Below are positions 9,068-17,402 of a DNA stretch of 64,000 nt, piece after piece. The stretch is from Thalassotalea_H castellviae (lineage in GTDB: Bacteria; Pseudomonadota; Gammaproteobacteria; Enterobacterales; Alteromonadaceae). The notes beneath the pieces were generated by a model. That model saw nothing but the letters and a program-made list of their open reading frames with translations. It made no database searches and was not told the origin of the DNA. The first letter of the stretch is position 1, and each line of letters starts with the position of its first letter. Both the position numbers and the translations under genes were made by a program. The stretch lies in assembly GCF_031846185.1 (NCBI RefSeq), contig NZ_JAVRIF010000009.1, forward strand, positions 1 through 64,000. Reading direction: 5' to 3'.

Positions 9068-9730
9068 TCAAGACACTGATTTCGCGCTATAAAGACGATA
9101 TGCACAAGCAATTGATATACAAATTAATGTCGGTAGAAACAATGATTGAAAATTAAATTGATAATAAAAATATGCACCAGAGCTGCCACCAAGAATAAAG
9201 CCTGAAATTATCAATAAAAATAATAAAAACTTTCTTTTATCAAAGGCTTCTCCGCGAAATTTTGCTCCAATTAATATGCCTAAGTCTGTGAATATTCCTG
9301 TTAAGTGGGTTGTTCTGATGATCGCTCCACTATATGAAGTAGCTAACGCGTTTTGCAAACCACATGCCGTTGATATGACATAATGACCTATCAGATAGCC
9401 CCTTGATAAAAGCGGAATTGAAATAAGTATTAAAATTGCTTCTAAAAATAACGCCGTATCGTAATGGCGACCTAATTTGAGAGCACTACTGCGGATTAAA
9501 AAACCTGATAAAGTAGCGCCCACTAAAAAACTGACTAATATCAGTAAAATATGAAAAAATGACCCTGTGGTTGCATTGATAATATTAATACCAAGTAAGG
9601 TAGCTGTGCCTGATAAATGTGACACAGCTTTATGTTCAAAACCTAATAACCCAATCGAATTTATATAACCCGCGACAAATGATAGTATAAAAGCACCATA
9701 CTCTACCCATTTGGGCAATTTAGAAATCAC
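9068..9730 (-). CDS. YoaK/DUF1275 family membrane protein
   Basis: A 220-aa protein of the YoaK (DUF1275) family, inner-membrane proteins with six or so helices and no settled substrate. The start is GTG at 9730, supported by AAGGAG six bases upstream. Family features are the N-terminal LSFVAGYINSIGLLGF with an acidic/His-containing loop (EHKAVSHLSGTATLLG), and the central FLIRSSA...RHYDTALFLEAILIL region. Further helices follow at about 117-140 and 165-210. Length is normal. It is flanked by unrelated same-strand genes with gaps of more than 100 nt, so it probably has its own promoter. Confidence 0.8.
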   Translation of the reverse strand: MISKLPKWVEYGAFILSFVAGYINSIGLLGFEHKAVSHLSGTATLLGINIINATTGSFFHILLILVSFLVGATLSGFLIRSSALKLGRHYDTALFLEAILILISIPLLSRGYLIGHYVISTACGLQNALATSYSGAIIRTTHLTGIFTDLGILIGAKFRGEAFDKRKFLLFLLIISGFILGGSSGAYFYYQFNFQSLFLPTLICISIACAYRLYSAKSVS

Positions 9731-9843
9731 AGTTACTCCTTTTCAGACAAATATATTGTTAACAGTTAATGATAATTGAAACGAAAATAAGTCTTTCAAT
9801 ACGGTATTTTGCGCTATAAATAAATCGTTTAAAAGAAGAAGTT

Positions 9844-10635
9844 CTATACGTTTATTGTGCCCGTTAAGTACTTTACTGCTTTGCCTAATATAGCAACCTT
9901 CTTGTCAATCACATGACAGATAACTTCACCACCACGCTTTGATGCTTGGTATGCAACGAGCTTAGATTTAGCTAGTTTTTCAGACCAATAAGGCGCTAAA
10001 CCAGTATGAATTGAACCTGTCACTGGATCTTCTTCACCGCCATTAGCAGGCCAAAAATATCGGGAAACAAAATCATATTCGGTTGATTGAGCGGTAACCA
10101 CAACATCATAAGGAGCAAGCTGTTTCAGTAAGTCATTATCAGTAACGACGGCATTTACCTCATTTTCATTTTCATATACAACAAAATAAGCTTGCTCGTT
10201 TAACAACACTTCTTCAGGTTGAATCGACACCCCTGTTAATAACGCAGAAGGAATATCATGCAACACTTTCGGTGCCCTACTCGGAAAAATCATTTCAATA
10301 TAGCCATTTTCCGCTTTATTAATCGATAAATGACCAACAGCTTTCGCATAAAAACGTAGAGTTTGAATACTCAAATCTTTTTCGAATATAACAAATGAAG
10401 CTGCCAGAGTTGCATGTCCGCAGAAATCTATTTCAGTGATCGGTGAAAACCATCTTATTTCATATTCTTGTCGTGATAGCTGTTTAACAAAAGCCGTTTC
10501 CGATAAATTGTTTTCCGTTGCAATTGACTGCATAAGACTGTCAGGCAACCACTCTTCTGTGATAATGACTGCGGCTGAATTGCCTTTAAATGCAACATCG
10601 GTAAAGGCATCAATGATATTGATTTCTAATTCCAT
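9844..10635 (-). CDS. PhzF-family isomerase-like protein
   Basis: A 263-aa protein of the PhzF superfamily (diaminopimelate-epimerase fold), cytoplasmic. The family signatures are present: an N-terminal DAFTDVAFKGNSAAV, the active-site Glu in NLSETAFV (about 43-50), the second-site DFCGHATLAAS (about 70-80), and the C-terminal block EEDPVTGSIHTGLAPYW (about 202-218). PhzF itself isomerises a phenazine precursor, but most genomic members such as E. coli YddE have no known substrate, and there are no phenazine genes nearby. It is therefore best treated as an uncharacterised isomerase. Start ATG at 10635. Confidence 0.88.
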   Translation of the reverse strand: MELEINIIDAFTDVAFKGNSAAVIITEEWLPDSLMQSIATENNLSETAFVKQLSRQEYEIRWFSPITEIDFCGHATLAASFVIFEKDLSIQTLRFYAKAVGHLSINKAENGYIEMIFPSRAPKVLHDIPSALLTGVSIQPEEVLLNEQAYFVVYENENEVNAVVTDNDLLKQLAPYDVVVTAQSTEYDFVSRYFWPANGGEEDPVTGSIHTGLAPYWSEKLAKSKLVAYQASKRGGEVICHVIDKKVAILGKAVKYLTGTINV

Positions 10636-10890
10636 GGGTCAGTTTAATTCCAAGACGCGGCTTTCTCGTTCAAATAATACATGGTTCATTGTTGCTATAA
10701 AACTATTTCCAGAGCGATTACTGCTAAACTGTTGAATATTCACTTAAACACCATTGTCGCATAGCGACTTTTTAACTGGTTAAGCTTAATGCTTAAAATA
10801 AACTTATACCTTGATAAAGCACAAAAGCACTAATTCATTAGTCTCAAAAAAGGAAATGTAGACTTGCCTAATAATGGCTATGAATGTTTA

Positions 10891-11406
10891 TTAGTTTTGC
10901 TCGACGTAAATTAAGTTACGGATATCAAAACCAAGATCTTTTGAAGTTTTTTCGAACTTTGTCTTGATTTCTTGACTTACTGAAGGACTTCTCGCTAATA
11001 ACCAAAGGTAATCATGATTTGGTCCAGAAACAAACGCATAATCATAGTTATCTCTCTCTAACTCAAAAACCACGTATGACCCATAAAAGGGACCGAAAAA
11101 AGAGACCTTTAAATAGCCTTGTGTTTCATCGTTGACAAAATAAGCTTTACCTTCTGCTTCTTGCCACGTTTGTGTTTCAGTAGAGAAGCCACGATTAATC
11201 ACCGACACCCCACCGTCTTCGAGTAAAGAGTATTCTGCCGAAACCTTACTAAGACCTTGTTCAAATGAGTGTTCTAAACGGGCAATTTCATACCATTTCC
11301 CCAAATATTTATTGAGCTCAAAATGATTAACGGGTTGCACTAATTGTGGCATACCTAAGCAGCCCGTCATTAACATAAGAATTAAGCTTAACAGTAGTTT
11401 TTTCAT
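10891..11406 (-). CDS. Outer-membrane lipocalin (Blc-like lipoprotein)
   Basis: A 171-aa bacterial lipocalin. The N-terminus is a lipoprotein signal with cleavage at LMLMTGC (Cys about 16), so the mature protein is lipid-anchored, probably to the outer membrane. The lipocalin GxW motif appears as YLGKWYEIARLEHSFEQGL (about 34-52), followed by beta-strand-rich sequence and the conserved SGPNHDYLWLLARSPS near the C-terminus. Blc-type lipocalins bind fatty acids or lysophospholipids and are tied to envelope stress. Start ATG with AAGGAA seven bases upstream. The next gene upstream is 45 nt away on the same strand. Confidence 0.9.
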   Translation of the reverse strand: MKKLLLSLILMLMTGCLGMPQLVQPVNHFELNKYLGKWYEIARLEHSFEQGLSKVSAEYSLLEDGGVSVINRGFSTETQTWQEAEGKAYFVNDETQGYLKVSFFGPFYGSYVVFELERDNYDYAFVSGPNHDYLWLLARSPSVSQEIKTKFEKTSKDLGFDIRNLIYVEQN

Positions 11407-11451
11407 AAATTCCTTGCTGCAAAAGTTTCTTAATGCACAGTGTTTAGTGAG

Positions 11452-11841
11452 TTATTTTTCGTTAAGTGTTAACCAACTTAGTGCATCGTTAACATCGTCA
11501 AAATATTTCACTTCACCCGACATAAACCATGCACCTATTTTCGCAGTAATTTCCTGCCAATGCTTATTACCGTAAATCGCTATTTTACGAAACTCGTTGT
11601 TATGTTTCAGACCAAGTTTTAAATCATCCCAGGCAGCCCTTAATTCCCAACCTTGTAATTCAGTACCATCAATTAACACATCTACTTTCGGGTCTTTTAC
11701 TTGCGAGAGTGCTGAGTCAATCATGGGGGTAATTATTTCATAGTCTTCATGTGTTAATTTACCAACGGCTTTTAATGACAGGAAAAAATCCTTATCAAAC
11801 CTTTCTATGCCAATGGATAATCCATGTTTGTGAAATTCCAT
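11452..11841 (-). CDS. STAS/SpoIIAA-like small protein
   Basis: A 129-aa cytoplasmic protein of the SpoIIAA-like/STAS-SEC14 family (DUF3478 type). The fold signature is the alternating strand/helix pattern with KAVGKLTHEDYEIITPMID near the N-terminus, VDVLIDGTELQGWELRAAWDDLKLGLKH in the middle, and FRKIAIYGNKHWQEITAKI followed by VKYFDDVNDALSWL. Members are widespread in proteobacteria and have no established function; lipid binding has been proposed for relatives. Strong ribosome-binding site (GGAGG). Upstream of the lipocalin gene and possibly co-transcribed with it. Confidence 0.75.
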   Translation of the reverse strand: MEFHKHGLSIGIERFDKDFFLSLKAVGKLTHEDYEIITPMIDSALSQVKDPKVDVLIDGTELQGWELRAAWDDLKLGLKHNNEFRKIAIYGNKHWQEITAKIGAWFMSGEVKYFDDVNDALSWLTLNEK

Positions 11842-11940
11842 GACAAATCCTCCAATTTATATCAAGTTTAATACAATGCTTATAATGATAAATTCATGTT
11901 TATTTAAAACCTACTTGAAGCTTCAAATAAATGTCAAAAG

Positions 11941-12423
11941 TCATTCTTTAGACGAAACAAAGATTGCGATCAGAGTTATCATACCTGCATATCGAAAAGC
12001 AGACTGAAGTACGGGCCCTAACATCGTTTGAGAGCGCCATAATTCAAACCAACTTTCAGCAATGACAATAAAACCACCAAACAACATGAAAATTGCAATC
12101 GCACATCCAGTTAAAGCCAGCTCTTTTGCTTGCTTATAAGCTTTTATATCGCTTTGTTGTGCTTGCCACATCTTAAACCCGCCAATCGCGCATAAACTTG
12201 CGCTTACCAGCTTAGATGCAACAATAAAGAAAGCACCAGCTAAAATGACAATTGTGCTATCAGTGGCTTGCCAACTTTCTTTGCCTCCTTGAATGGTAGA
12301 CATTGATGTCACCGCGCCTACGGCACCAATAGTACCGTTCCAATCGATAACATTCTGAACCGCACCAATGAGCCCCCACAGCGAAACTGTAATAATTAAT
12401 ATGGCTTTGGCTTTATGTATCAT
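11941..12423 (-). CDS. DUF2165 family small integral membrane protein
   Basis: A 160-aa four-helix membrane protein of the DUF2165 type. Hydrophobic segments lie at about 6-24, 54-76 (IVILAGAFFIVASKLVSASL), 97-118 and 135-155. The conserved WNGTIGAVGAVTSMSTI and ESWFELWRSQ elements of the family are present. Translation very probably starts at the ATG at 12423, because GGGAGG lies just upstream; the longer frame to 12459 would bury this site. No function is known. Neighbouring minus-strand genes are separated by about 100 nt each. Confidence 0.7.
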   Translation of the reverse strand: MIHKAKAILIITVSLWGLIGAVQNVIDWNGTIGAVGAVTSMSTIQGGKESWQATDSTIVILAGAFFIVASKLVSASLCAIGGFKMWQAQQSDIKAYKQAKELALTGCAIAIFMLFGGFIVIAESWFELWRSQTMLGPVLQSAFRYAGMITLIAIFVSSKE

Positions 12424-12559
12424 AAATCCTCCCAGTTCGCTTTTACTTAATAAACACATGATAGTTAGTTAACTACACTGTCAGAGTCCGTTAATTTTTT
12501 TTAACGTTTACCCATAAAAACAACTATCAAAATAATAACGTTACCTGACAAATGAGTTT

Positions 12560-12937
12560 TTATTTTTGACGAGTACATCTGACAAATTCAATTTTCATTA
12601 AAATAACACCGAGAAAAACAGCAAGTGATGCTATCGCTAATATAGGGTCTATAATTTCAAATGGCACAAACTGGCCATAGAGTAAAAACAAGCCTATTAA
12701 GGTTATACACGAGCCTATTTGATGAACATAAAATTGAACATTTGCTAACCGCGAGGTTGAGTTATTTAGCCATAGTTTGTGGCATAAACCATAGACAAAA
12801 GATAATAAAAAACCAATTAACATAAAGTGAGCATGTGTTACGTGCTGAATATTATTTTTTGAAGCAGCCATATAAATGCCTAAACCCAAGCCGAGAATTG
12901 CATAACCAAATGCAGTGAGAATAAACTTTCGATCCAT
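12560..12937 (-). CDS. Four-TM membrane protein with His-rich helix
   Basis: A 125-aa integral membrane protein. The ATG at 12937 is five bases after GGGAGG; a GTG two codons earlier overlaps that site and is less likely. Helices are about 6-24, 36-55, 66-90 and 97-118. The first loop/second helix carries NIQHVTHAHFMLIGFLLSF, with three histidines spaced as in small relatives of haem-copper oxidase subunit I, so haem or metal contact is conceivable but unproven. A second His lies in helix 3 (YVHQIGS). No name or function can be assigned from sequence alone. Confidence 0.6.
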   Translation of the reverse strand: MDRKFILTAFGYAILGLGLGIYMAASKNNIQHVTHAHFMLIGFLLSFVYGLCHKLWLNNSTSRLANVQFYVHQIGSCITLIGLFLLYGQFVPFEIIDPILAIASLAVFLGVILMKIEFVRCTRQK

Positions 12938-13326
12938 AAACACCTCCCATTACGATAATTTGACAGATAAAACCAAACTACTCGCAAAAACCTGTCACCC
13001 TGATTAAAACTAACGCATATCGTATAAAAAACCAACAATCATTTGTTTTAAATTGATAAAGTCAAGAAGAGTATTAAAGGTTAACGCACCGAAAGATTTT
13101 AAAGATAACCATTTGGGTGACAAACTATCTTAACAGTTAATTATGATGAAAGTGATGTCACTGATCCGTTTGATCTCAATGTTTTAAGAGGAAACATGAC
13201 TAAGTCAGCTCAGTCGCAACAAAAGCGACGTCGTAAAAATCATCACCTACTATGACCGTTTAGACCAAAAAAGCAGTACATGATGGGGAGAAATGTCCTT
13301 TGAACTTTTAACAATTTAACCGTGGC
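12938..13326. other. Intergenic region with possible decayed coding sequence
   Basis: About 390 bases between two minus-strand membrane-protein genes. Most is featureless. On the plus strand from about 13070 to 13310 there are short protein-like stretches in shifting frames, including one 19-codon frame with a ribosome-binding site (listed separately). This might be the remnant of a gene, but I recognise no family. Confidence 0.25.
13196..13255 (+). CDS. Possible 19-aa small ORF or gene remnant
   Basis: ATG at 13196 preceded by AAGAGG at a workable spacing, encoding a very basic 19-aa peptide (MTKSAQSQQKRRRKNHHLL). The frame is open without a start codon for about 70 bases upstream, reading NYDESDVTDPFDLNVLRGN. 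The following bases are protein-like in the +1 frame (ITYYDRLDQKSST), which suggests a frameshifted remnant as much as a true small gene. Weak evidence. Confidence 0.2.
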   Translation: MTKSAQSQQKRRRKNHHLL

Positions 13327-13761
13327 TTAATGCTTGTCCATTGTTTTTAAAGCTAATGCATGACAAACACCGAAGGTGATACAAATAAAAGAACTCCAAA
13401 ACCAAAATTCTGAACTGCGCCCTATCGGCATAAAGATAAAGATAAAGCCAATAAATCCTCGTATAAAATAAATGGATGTAATAAGCACGAGAACGAACTT
13501 AGTGAATGGGAGTTTTTTGATTAATCCAGCCGCAGAGAAACAATACAGAGCCCAAATAAACAATACAGAAAAAATAGCGAAGGTAATGATCGTAGGATAA
13601 TTGCTACCTTGTTCGGCCATTAATGCCATTTCTTCACCTGCCCCGAATAGTCGATACCAGGAGGCACCAAAATAAATACAACCTAAATGCAAAATGGCTG
13701 CAATTGTATTTAATAGTCCAGATAAAACTAAATATCGATTAACTTGTCTAGAAACATCCAT
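13327..13761 (-). CDS. Hypothetical four-TM membrane protein
   Basis: A 144-aa integral membrane protein of unknown function. Predicted helices are about 10-32 (LVLSGLLNTIAAILHLGCIY), 57-78 (TIITFAIFSVLFIWALYCFS), 86-108 and 117-136. A conserved-looking loop reads FGASWYRLFGAGEEMALMAEQ between helices 1 and 2. I have seen similar small proteins in many proteobacteria without a name. The ATG at 13761 is preceded by GAGGAG at a rather long 11-nt spacing. It lies in a run of minus-strand genes without tight coupling. Confidence 0.6.
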   Translation of the reverse strand: MDVSRQVNRYLVLSGLLNTIAAILHLGCIYFGASWYRLFGAGEEMALMAEQGSNYPTIITFAIFSVLFIWALYCFSAAGLIKKLPFTKFVLVLITSIYFIRGFIGFIFIFMPIGRSSEFWFWSSFICITFGVCHALALKTMDKH

Positions 13762-13859
13762 ATTTACAAATACTCCTCGTATGAAAATGTCTGAATTTAC
13801 TCAATTAATTGAGCTACATTTGCTGTTAGCCTAGTTTGTGATCCCACTAGCACATTTAT

Positions 13860-14573
13860 TTAAGAACTGACCATCAAGCCGAACATACCAAAAACAAAAC
13901 CTAAAACAGCCCCCATAGGTGGTGTCCAATGTTTTTCCAGTTTCACTTGTGGTGCGATATCTTGAAAAATAGAATAAAGAATTCCACCAGAAGCAAAAAG
14001 CATAATAATGGAAATAGCGACTGGAGATTCAGATAACCAAAAGTATCCCATTATCCCAGCAATAGGACCTAAAGTTGCCATTAAACAAAACAGTAAAATG
14101 ACTTTTTTAGGCTTAAAAGCAGCACCGGTATTAAGCTCACGAAAGGCACTAAAGCCTTCTGGTAAATTTTGTAAGGCAATTAACGTTGCAAGTAACATGG
14201 CGTTACTATGTCCTGTTGCAAATGCGGCTCCTAAAGCAATAGATTCAGGTATAAAATCAGCAAGCATTGCCGCTAATTGACTAGCAGGAGTATTGATTTT
14301 TATCAGATAAATATCAAGCATCATAAAACTAACGCCACCAAGTATAAACCAGAATGAAGCCGATAAAGGGGATAAGTTTGCAATCCCCTCAGGCACTAAT
14401 ACCAAGGCGACGGCAGACAATAATGCTCCCCCGCCAAATGCCATCACGCCATGCCTTATATCTTCTTCTACCCATTGGTTATCAATTTTTTCAAAATAAG
14501 CTAATGTCGCACCTAGCGCCATCGCTAAACCAGCGAGTAGGGTTGTTATTATGACTACCAGTAATACATTCAT
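13860..14573 (-). CDS. ZIP-family divalent metal transporter-like protein
   Basis: A 237-aa membrane protein with about eight helices resembling ZIP (ZupT-like) transporters, which import zinc and other divalent cations. The two metal-site helices are recognisable as ADFIPESIALGAAFATGH and LIALQNLPEGFSAF. In canonical ZIPs both contain HN.PEG; here the first has D-F-I-P-E-S and the second Q-N-L-P-E-G, so the leading histidines are replaced. Metal selectivity may differ. The short loop between helices 3 and 4 lacks the usual His-rich stretch. Start ATG at 14573. Next to a universal stress protein gene on the same strand. Confidence 0.8.
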   Translation of the reverse strand: MNVLLVVIITTLLAGLAMALGATLAYFEKIDNQWVEEDIRHGVMAFGGGALLSAVALVLVPEGIANLSPLSASFWFILGGVSFMMLDIYLIKINTPASQLAAMLADFIPESIALGAAFATGHSNAMLLATLIALQNLPEGFSAFRELNTGAAFKPKKVILLFCLMATLGPIAGIMGYFWLSESPVAISIIMLFASGGILYSIFQDIAPQVKLEKHWTPPMGAVLGFVFGMFGLMVSS

Positions 14574-14709
14574 CGATATACCAACAAGAGAAAATAATTA
14601 AAACAAATAAATTATCATTAAAATAAACAAAATAGGATAAAAACCCATCGGCTTTTATCCTATAACGTTAAAATCATTCAAGTAAGATTTATATAATTTA
14701 GAGCTACAA

Positions 14710-15105
14710 TTATATTTTAATTAGGGACACATCACATTTTGCATAGTTTGCTACAGCATTAGCCGTTGAACCAATCAGCGCATTCAAGCCTTTTTTTGAA
14801 TGAGTGCCAAGAATAATTAAGTCTGCATGTTTTTTTTCTGCTAATAAGCAAACTTGTTCGTAAACTTTGCCAACTTTAATCGTAATGTGATTTTTATCAA
14901 TATCGAAAGAAGAAGTGATTGATTCAATTTCAGGTAATGCATTTTCTTCCAATTCTTTTTGATAATCTTTTGGCAATATTGAATAGGGGATCACATGAGT
15001 AACGAATAACTTAGCATTATGCAGTTGCGCAAGTTTGTATGCTTTTTCGAGTATTTCTTTGCCTTCTTCACTTGCTTCTATTGCGCAAATAATAGTTTGA
15101 TACAT
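14710..15105 (-). CDS. Universal stress protein (UspA family)
   Basis: A 131-aa single-domain UspA-type cytoplasmic protein. It begins with the typical MYQTIICAIEASEEGKEILEKA strand-helix unit and ends with DLIILGTHSKKGLNALIGSTANAVANYAKCDVSLI. That C-terminal stretch is the ATP-loop region, but the G-2x-G-9x-G(S/T) motif is imperfect (GTHS in place of GxxG), so nucleotide binding is uncertain. UspA proteins accumulate in starvation and redox stress. Ribosome-binding site AAGGG is present upstream of the ATG at 15105. Confidence 0.88.
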   Translation of the reverse strand: MYQTIICAIEASEEGKEILEKAYKLAQLHNAKLFVTHVIPYSILPKDYQKELEENALPEIESITSSFDIDKNHITIKVGKVYEQVCLLAEKKHADLIILGTHSKKGLNALIGSTANAVANYAKCDVSLIKI

Positions 15106-15275
15106 AAATATGCCCTTAAATCGTTATTTTTATTAGGCCATAAGCACTAAATAGCACGAACGGCGATAAATTTCACAAGTATAAACTTTATACTCTTACT
15201 AAAATTTTAGCAGGTTTATTGACGACATCAACTCAATACACTTTTATTAAGCCTTTAACTTTATTAGGGTTATCA

Positions 15276-16163
15276 TTAGTTTTTTAGAGGTGTAACAAAA
15301 TAACGTCTACCTAAGATGACCATAAAAATCCCACCGAGAATTAAACCAGACGCTTCAATTAACTGTAGCGTTAATACTTCACGGGTAAATATAACACCAC
15401 CCAAAGTGGCAATAACAGGGACAAATAGCTGGACAACTGCCGCTTGTGTAACTGTTAACTCCCTAAGCGCAACATACCACACGGCGTAACCTAGCCCGGA
15501 AGCAAGAGCACCCGATAAAACCGCGAATAACACACCATTGGATGTGACAGAAAAATCATCGAAAGTAAAAAAAATGAGCACTATTAGCAATGGAACAGTT
15601 CTTAAAAAATTAAAAGCCGTATCAAAAAGCGGGTGTTTGGATCCCCGACCTACTAATGTATACACTCCCCAAGCAGCACCTGAAATCGTCATTAAGATAA
15701 ACCCCATTACCGACGGGGTTGTTATGCTAGGAAGCATTAAGTATACAAAACCGCTAAAGGCTACGCCTAACCCTAGCCATTCACTTAAATGTAGTCGATT
15801 GCCCTTAAAAACACTGATTATAATCATCGTTATTTGAACAGCACCGAATAGAATTAATGCACCAGTGCCTGTATCTAAAGTGTTGTAACCATAAGAGAAT
15901 GCTAAGGCATAAATAAATAACAAAACGGCTGCAGACCAATTCCCATAACAAAGAGGTAGGCAGGTTTTTGAGGTGTGTTTTTTTCTCACAATGAAGATAA
16001 CAAGTAATAAGGTAATGATGCCCGACAACAAACGTATTATGGTAAAACTGGCGGCATCAATGGTATCTTCCCCTAAAGCAAGCCGACAGAGTACTGAATT
16101 TCCCGCAAATGCTACTAAAGCAAAAATGGTACAGACAATCGTGTTAATAGAATATTGACTCAT
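15276..16163 (-). CDS. EamA/DMT-superfamily transporter
   Basis: A 295-aa inner-membrane protein with ten predicted helices in two EamA repeats (about 8-145 and 155-287). The first repeat has FAGNSVLCRLALGE and GTGALILFGAVQITMI; the second has SGAAWGVYTLVGRG and ASGLGYAVWYVALRELTVTQAAVVQLFVPVIATLGG, a hallmark of the drug/metabolite transporter superfamily. Members export amino acids, metabolites or drugs; the substrate cannot be told from sequence. The start is ATG at 16163. The next gene upstream, at 16228, is on the same strand 64 nt away. Confidence 0.87.
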   Translation of the reverse strand: MSQYSINTIVCTIFALVAFAGNSVLCRLALGEDTIDAASFTIIRLLSGIITLLLVIFIVRKKHTSKTCLPLCYGNWSAAVLLFIYALAFSYGYNTLDTGTGALILFGAVQITMIIISVFKGNRLHLSEWLGLGVAFSGFVYLMLPSITTPSVMGFILMTISGAAWGVYTLVGRGSKHPLFDTAFNFLRTVPLLIVLIFFTFDDFSVTSNGVLFAVLSGALASGLGYAVWYVALRELTVTQAAVVQLFVPVIATLGGVIFTREVLTLQLIEASGLILGGIFMVILGRRYFVTPLKN

Positions 16164-16227
16164 AACATCGTCAACTGAGTGGATGTTATGCGCAAAAACG
16201 AATCAGCTAACCGTAAGTACTCTTGCT

Positions 16228-16542
16228 TCATTTCTTGGCTAACTTTATATTTATTTTTACTTTTCGCTTTTTGAAATACCAAATCATAATAGGTATTTCA
16301 ATAATGGCGTAACTAATAAAAGTGAACCAAAACCAATTCGTTTTAGTCACCAGCAAACTAAATTGATAAGAACTTTCCCAATAGTTAAAACCGACCAATA
16401 CCAATGAAAACCCTGAGGCAAAAATATCGTAAAATGAAATTTTATTAAAACTATTGCCTGCTAATTTAGGGTAAATAGAAATATATGCCACTAAAATTAT
16501 AAATAGATTTAATACAATAATTGATAATTCAGGGGTTACCAT
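16228..16542 (-). CDS. Small three-TM hypothetical membrane protein
   Basis: A 104-aa membrane protein with helices at about 5-23 (LSIIVLNLFIILVAYISIY), 36-52 and 68-90 (FWFTFISYAIIEIPIMIWYF) and a strongly basic tail (KKRKVKINIKLAKK) that should lie in the cytoplasm. No family recognised. GGAG lies 11 nt upstream of the ATG. It is upstream of the EamA gene on the same strand and could share its transcript. Confidence 0.55.
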   Translation of the reverse strand: MVTPELSIIVLNLFIILVAYISIYPKLAGNSFNKISFYDIFASGFSLVLVGFNYWESSYQFSLLVTKTNWFWFTFISYAIIEIPIMIWYFKKRKVKINIKLAKK

Positions 16543-16927
16543 TTACTTATAAACTCCTAATTGCTCGAAAAGTATGAATAGTACTTAATCATTGGTTAAA
16601 ACGAATCAAATCAATTACCTAACACAGTAAAAAATCAATTGCCGCTCATCTGAGTTGCTAAAATCCTATCCTTGAGCATGGCTACCTATTATCAATAGCA
16701 CATGTTCACATAAAATGAAGAGAAAGTTATAAGTTACAATAAACTCACGTTCAGCTTGTCGTTATATCAGACCTAAGTGATATGGCTTATGTTACTCATT
16801 TTATGACAATACTTTAAATGTATTTATCTTTATTTGTTAACTATTTTGCTAAAAAGCACAGTTCAAAAGTTAAATGAAATAAAAAAACGTTACTATAGTG
16901 CAATGAATTAACACACCATTATCAATC
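16543..16927. other. Divergent intergenic region
   Basis: About 385 AT-rich bases between a minus-strand membrane-protein gene and the plus-strand acetyltransferase gene. A TACTATAGT stretch near 16890-16900 could be a -10 element for the acetyltransferase-symporter pair, without a clear -35. No ORF or RNA structure recognised. Confidence 0.3.
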
Positions 16928-17377
16928 ATGAAAATAACCAAAGCAGAAAAGTCTGATAAAAAAGCGCTATTGCACTTTTATAAAGCACAACATTATTCTG
17001 CCAGTTTCTTAGGACACGACCAGTGTTATTTCGTAAAAAAAAACAACACGATCATTGCCGCAGTCATGGTATCTAAAATTGCTGAACAATTTCGTCATTA
17101 TTTTCTACATGCTTTAGTGGTTGATGAAAAATTTCAACATCAAGGTATCGCTTCTTTATTGCTTAACCATGCGAATAAACGTCATCAACCTTTAATTTGT
17201 TTTGCTAATAACTCGCTAGAGACTTTGTATACACATAACGACTTTGAAAAACTCTCGGTTTTAGAGTACGAAACTGTCATACCACAACACTTATTATTAC
17301 GATTTATCGGTTATAAAAATAAGCAATCTCAACTGCAAGTATTTATCTCTACGTTCGATAATGTTAAAACGGAGTAA
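16928..17377 (+). CDS. GNAT-family N-acetyltransferase
   Basis: A 149-aa GNAT-fold acetyltransferase, cytoplasmic, acceptor unknown. The acetyl-CoA binding motif A region reads LHALVVDEKFQHQGIASLLLNHA (about 58-81), with Q/R-x-x-G-x-A in the form QHQGIA. Strands before it (ITKAEKSDKKALLHFYKAQ, NNTIIAAVMVSKI) match the fold. It is followed after 25 nt by a sodium/solute symporter gene on the same strand, suggesting one transcript, although no functional link is evident. Confidence 0.82.
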   Translation: MKITKAEKSDKKALLHFYKAQHYSASFLGHDQCYFVKKNNTIIAAVMVSKIAEQFRHYFLHALVVDEKFQHQGIASLLLNHANKRHQPLICFANNSLETLYTHNDFEKLSVLEYETVIPQHLLLRFIGYKNKQSQLQVFISTFDNVKTE

Positions 17378-17402
17378 CGACTCAAAAGAATAATAACCCC
17401 GT

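Noticed and set aside
11452..16163. Run of small minus-strand genes considered as a genomic island
   Set aside because: No integrase, tRNA junction, direct repeats or clear composition change was seen; genes have separate spacings and ordinary families.
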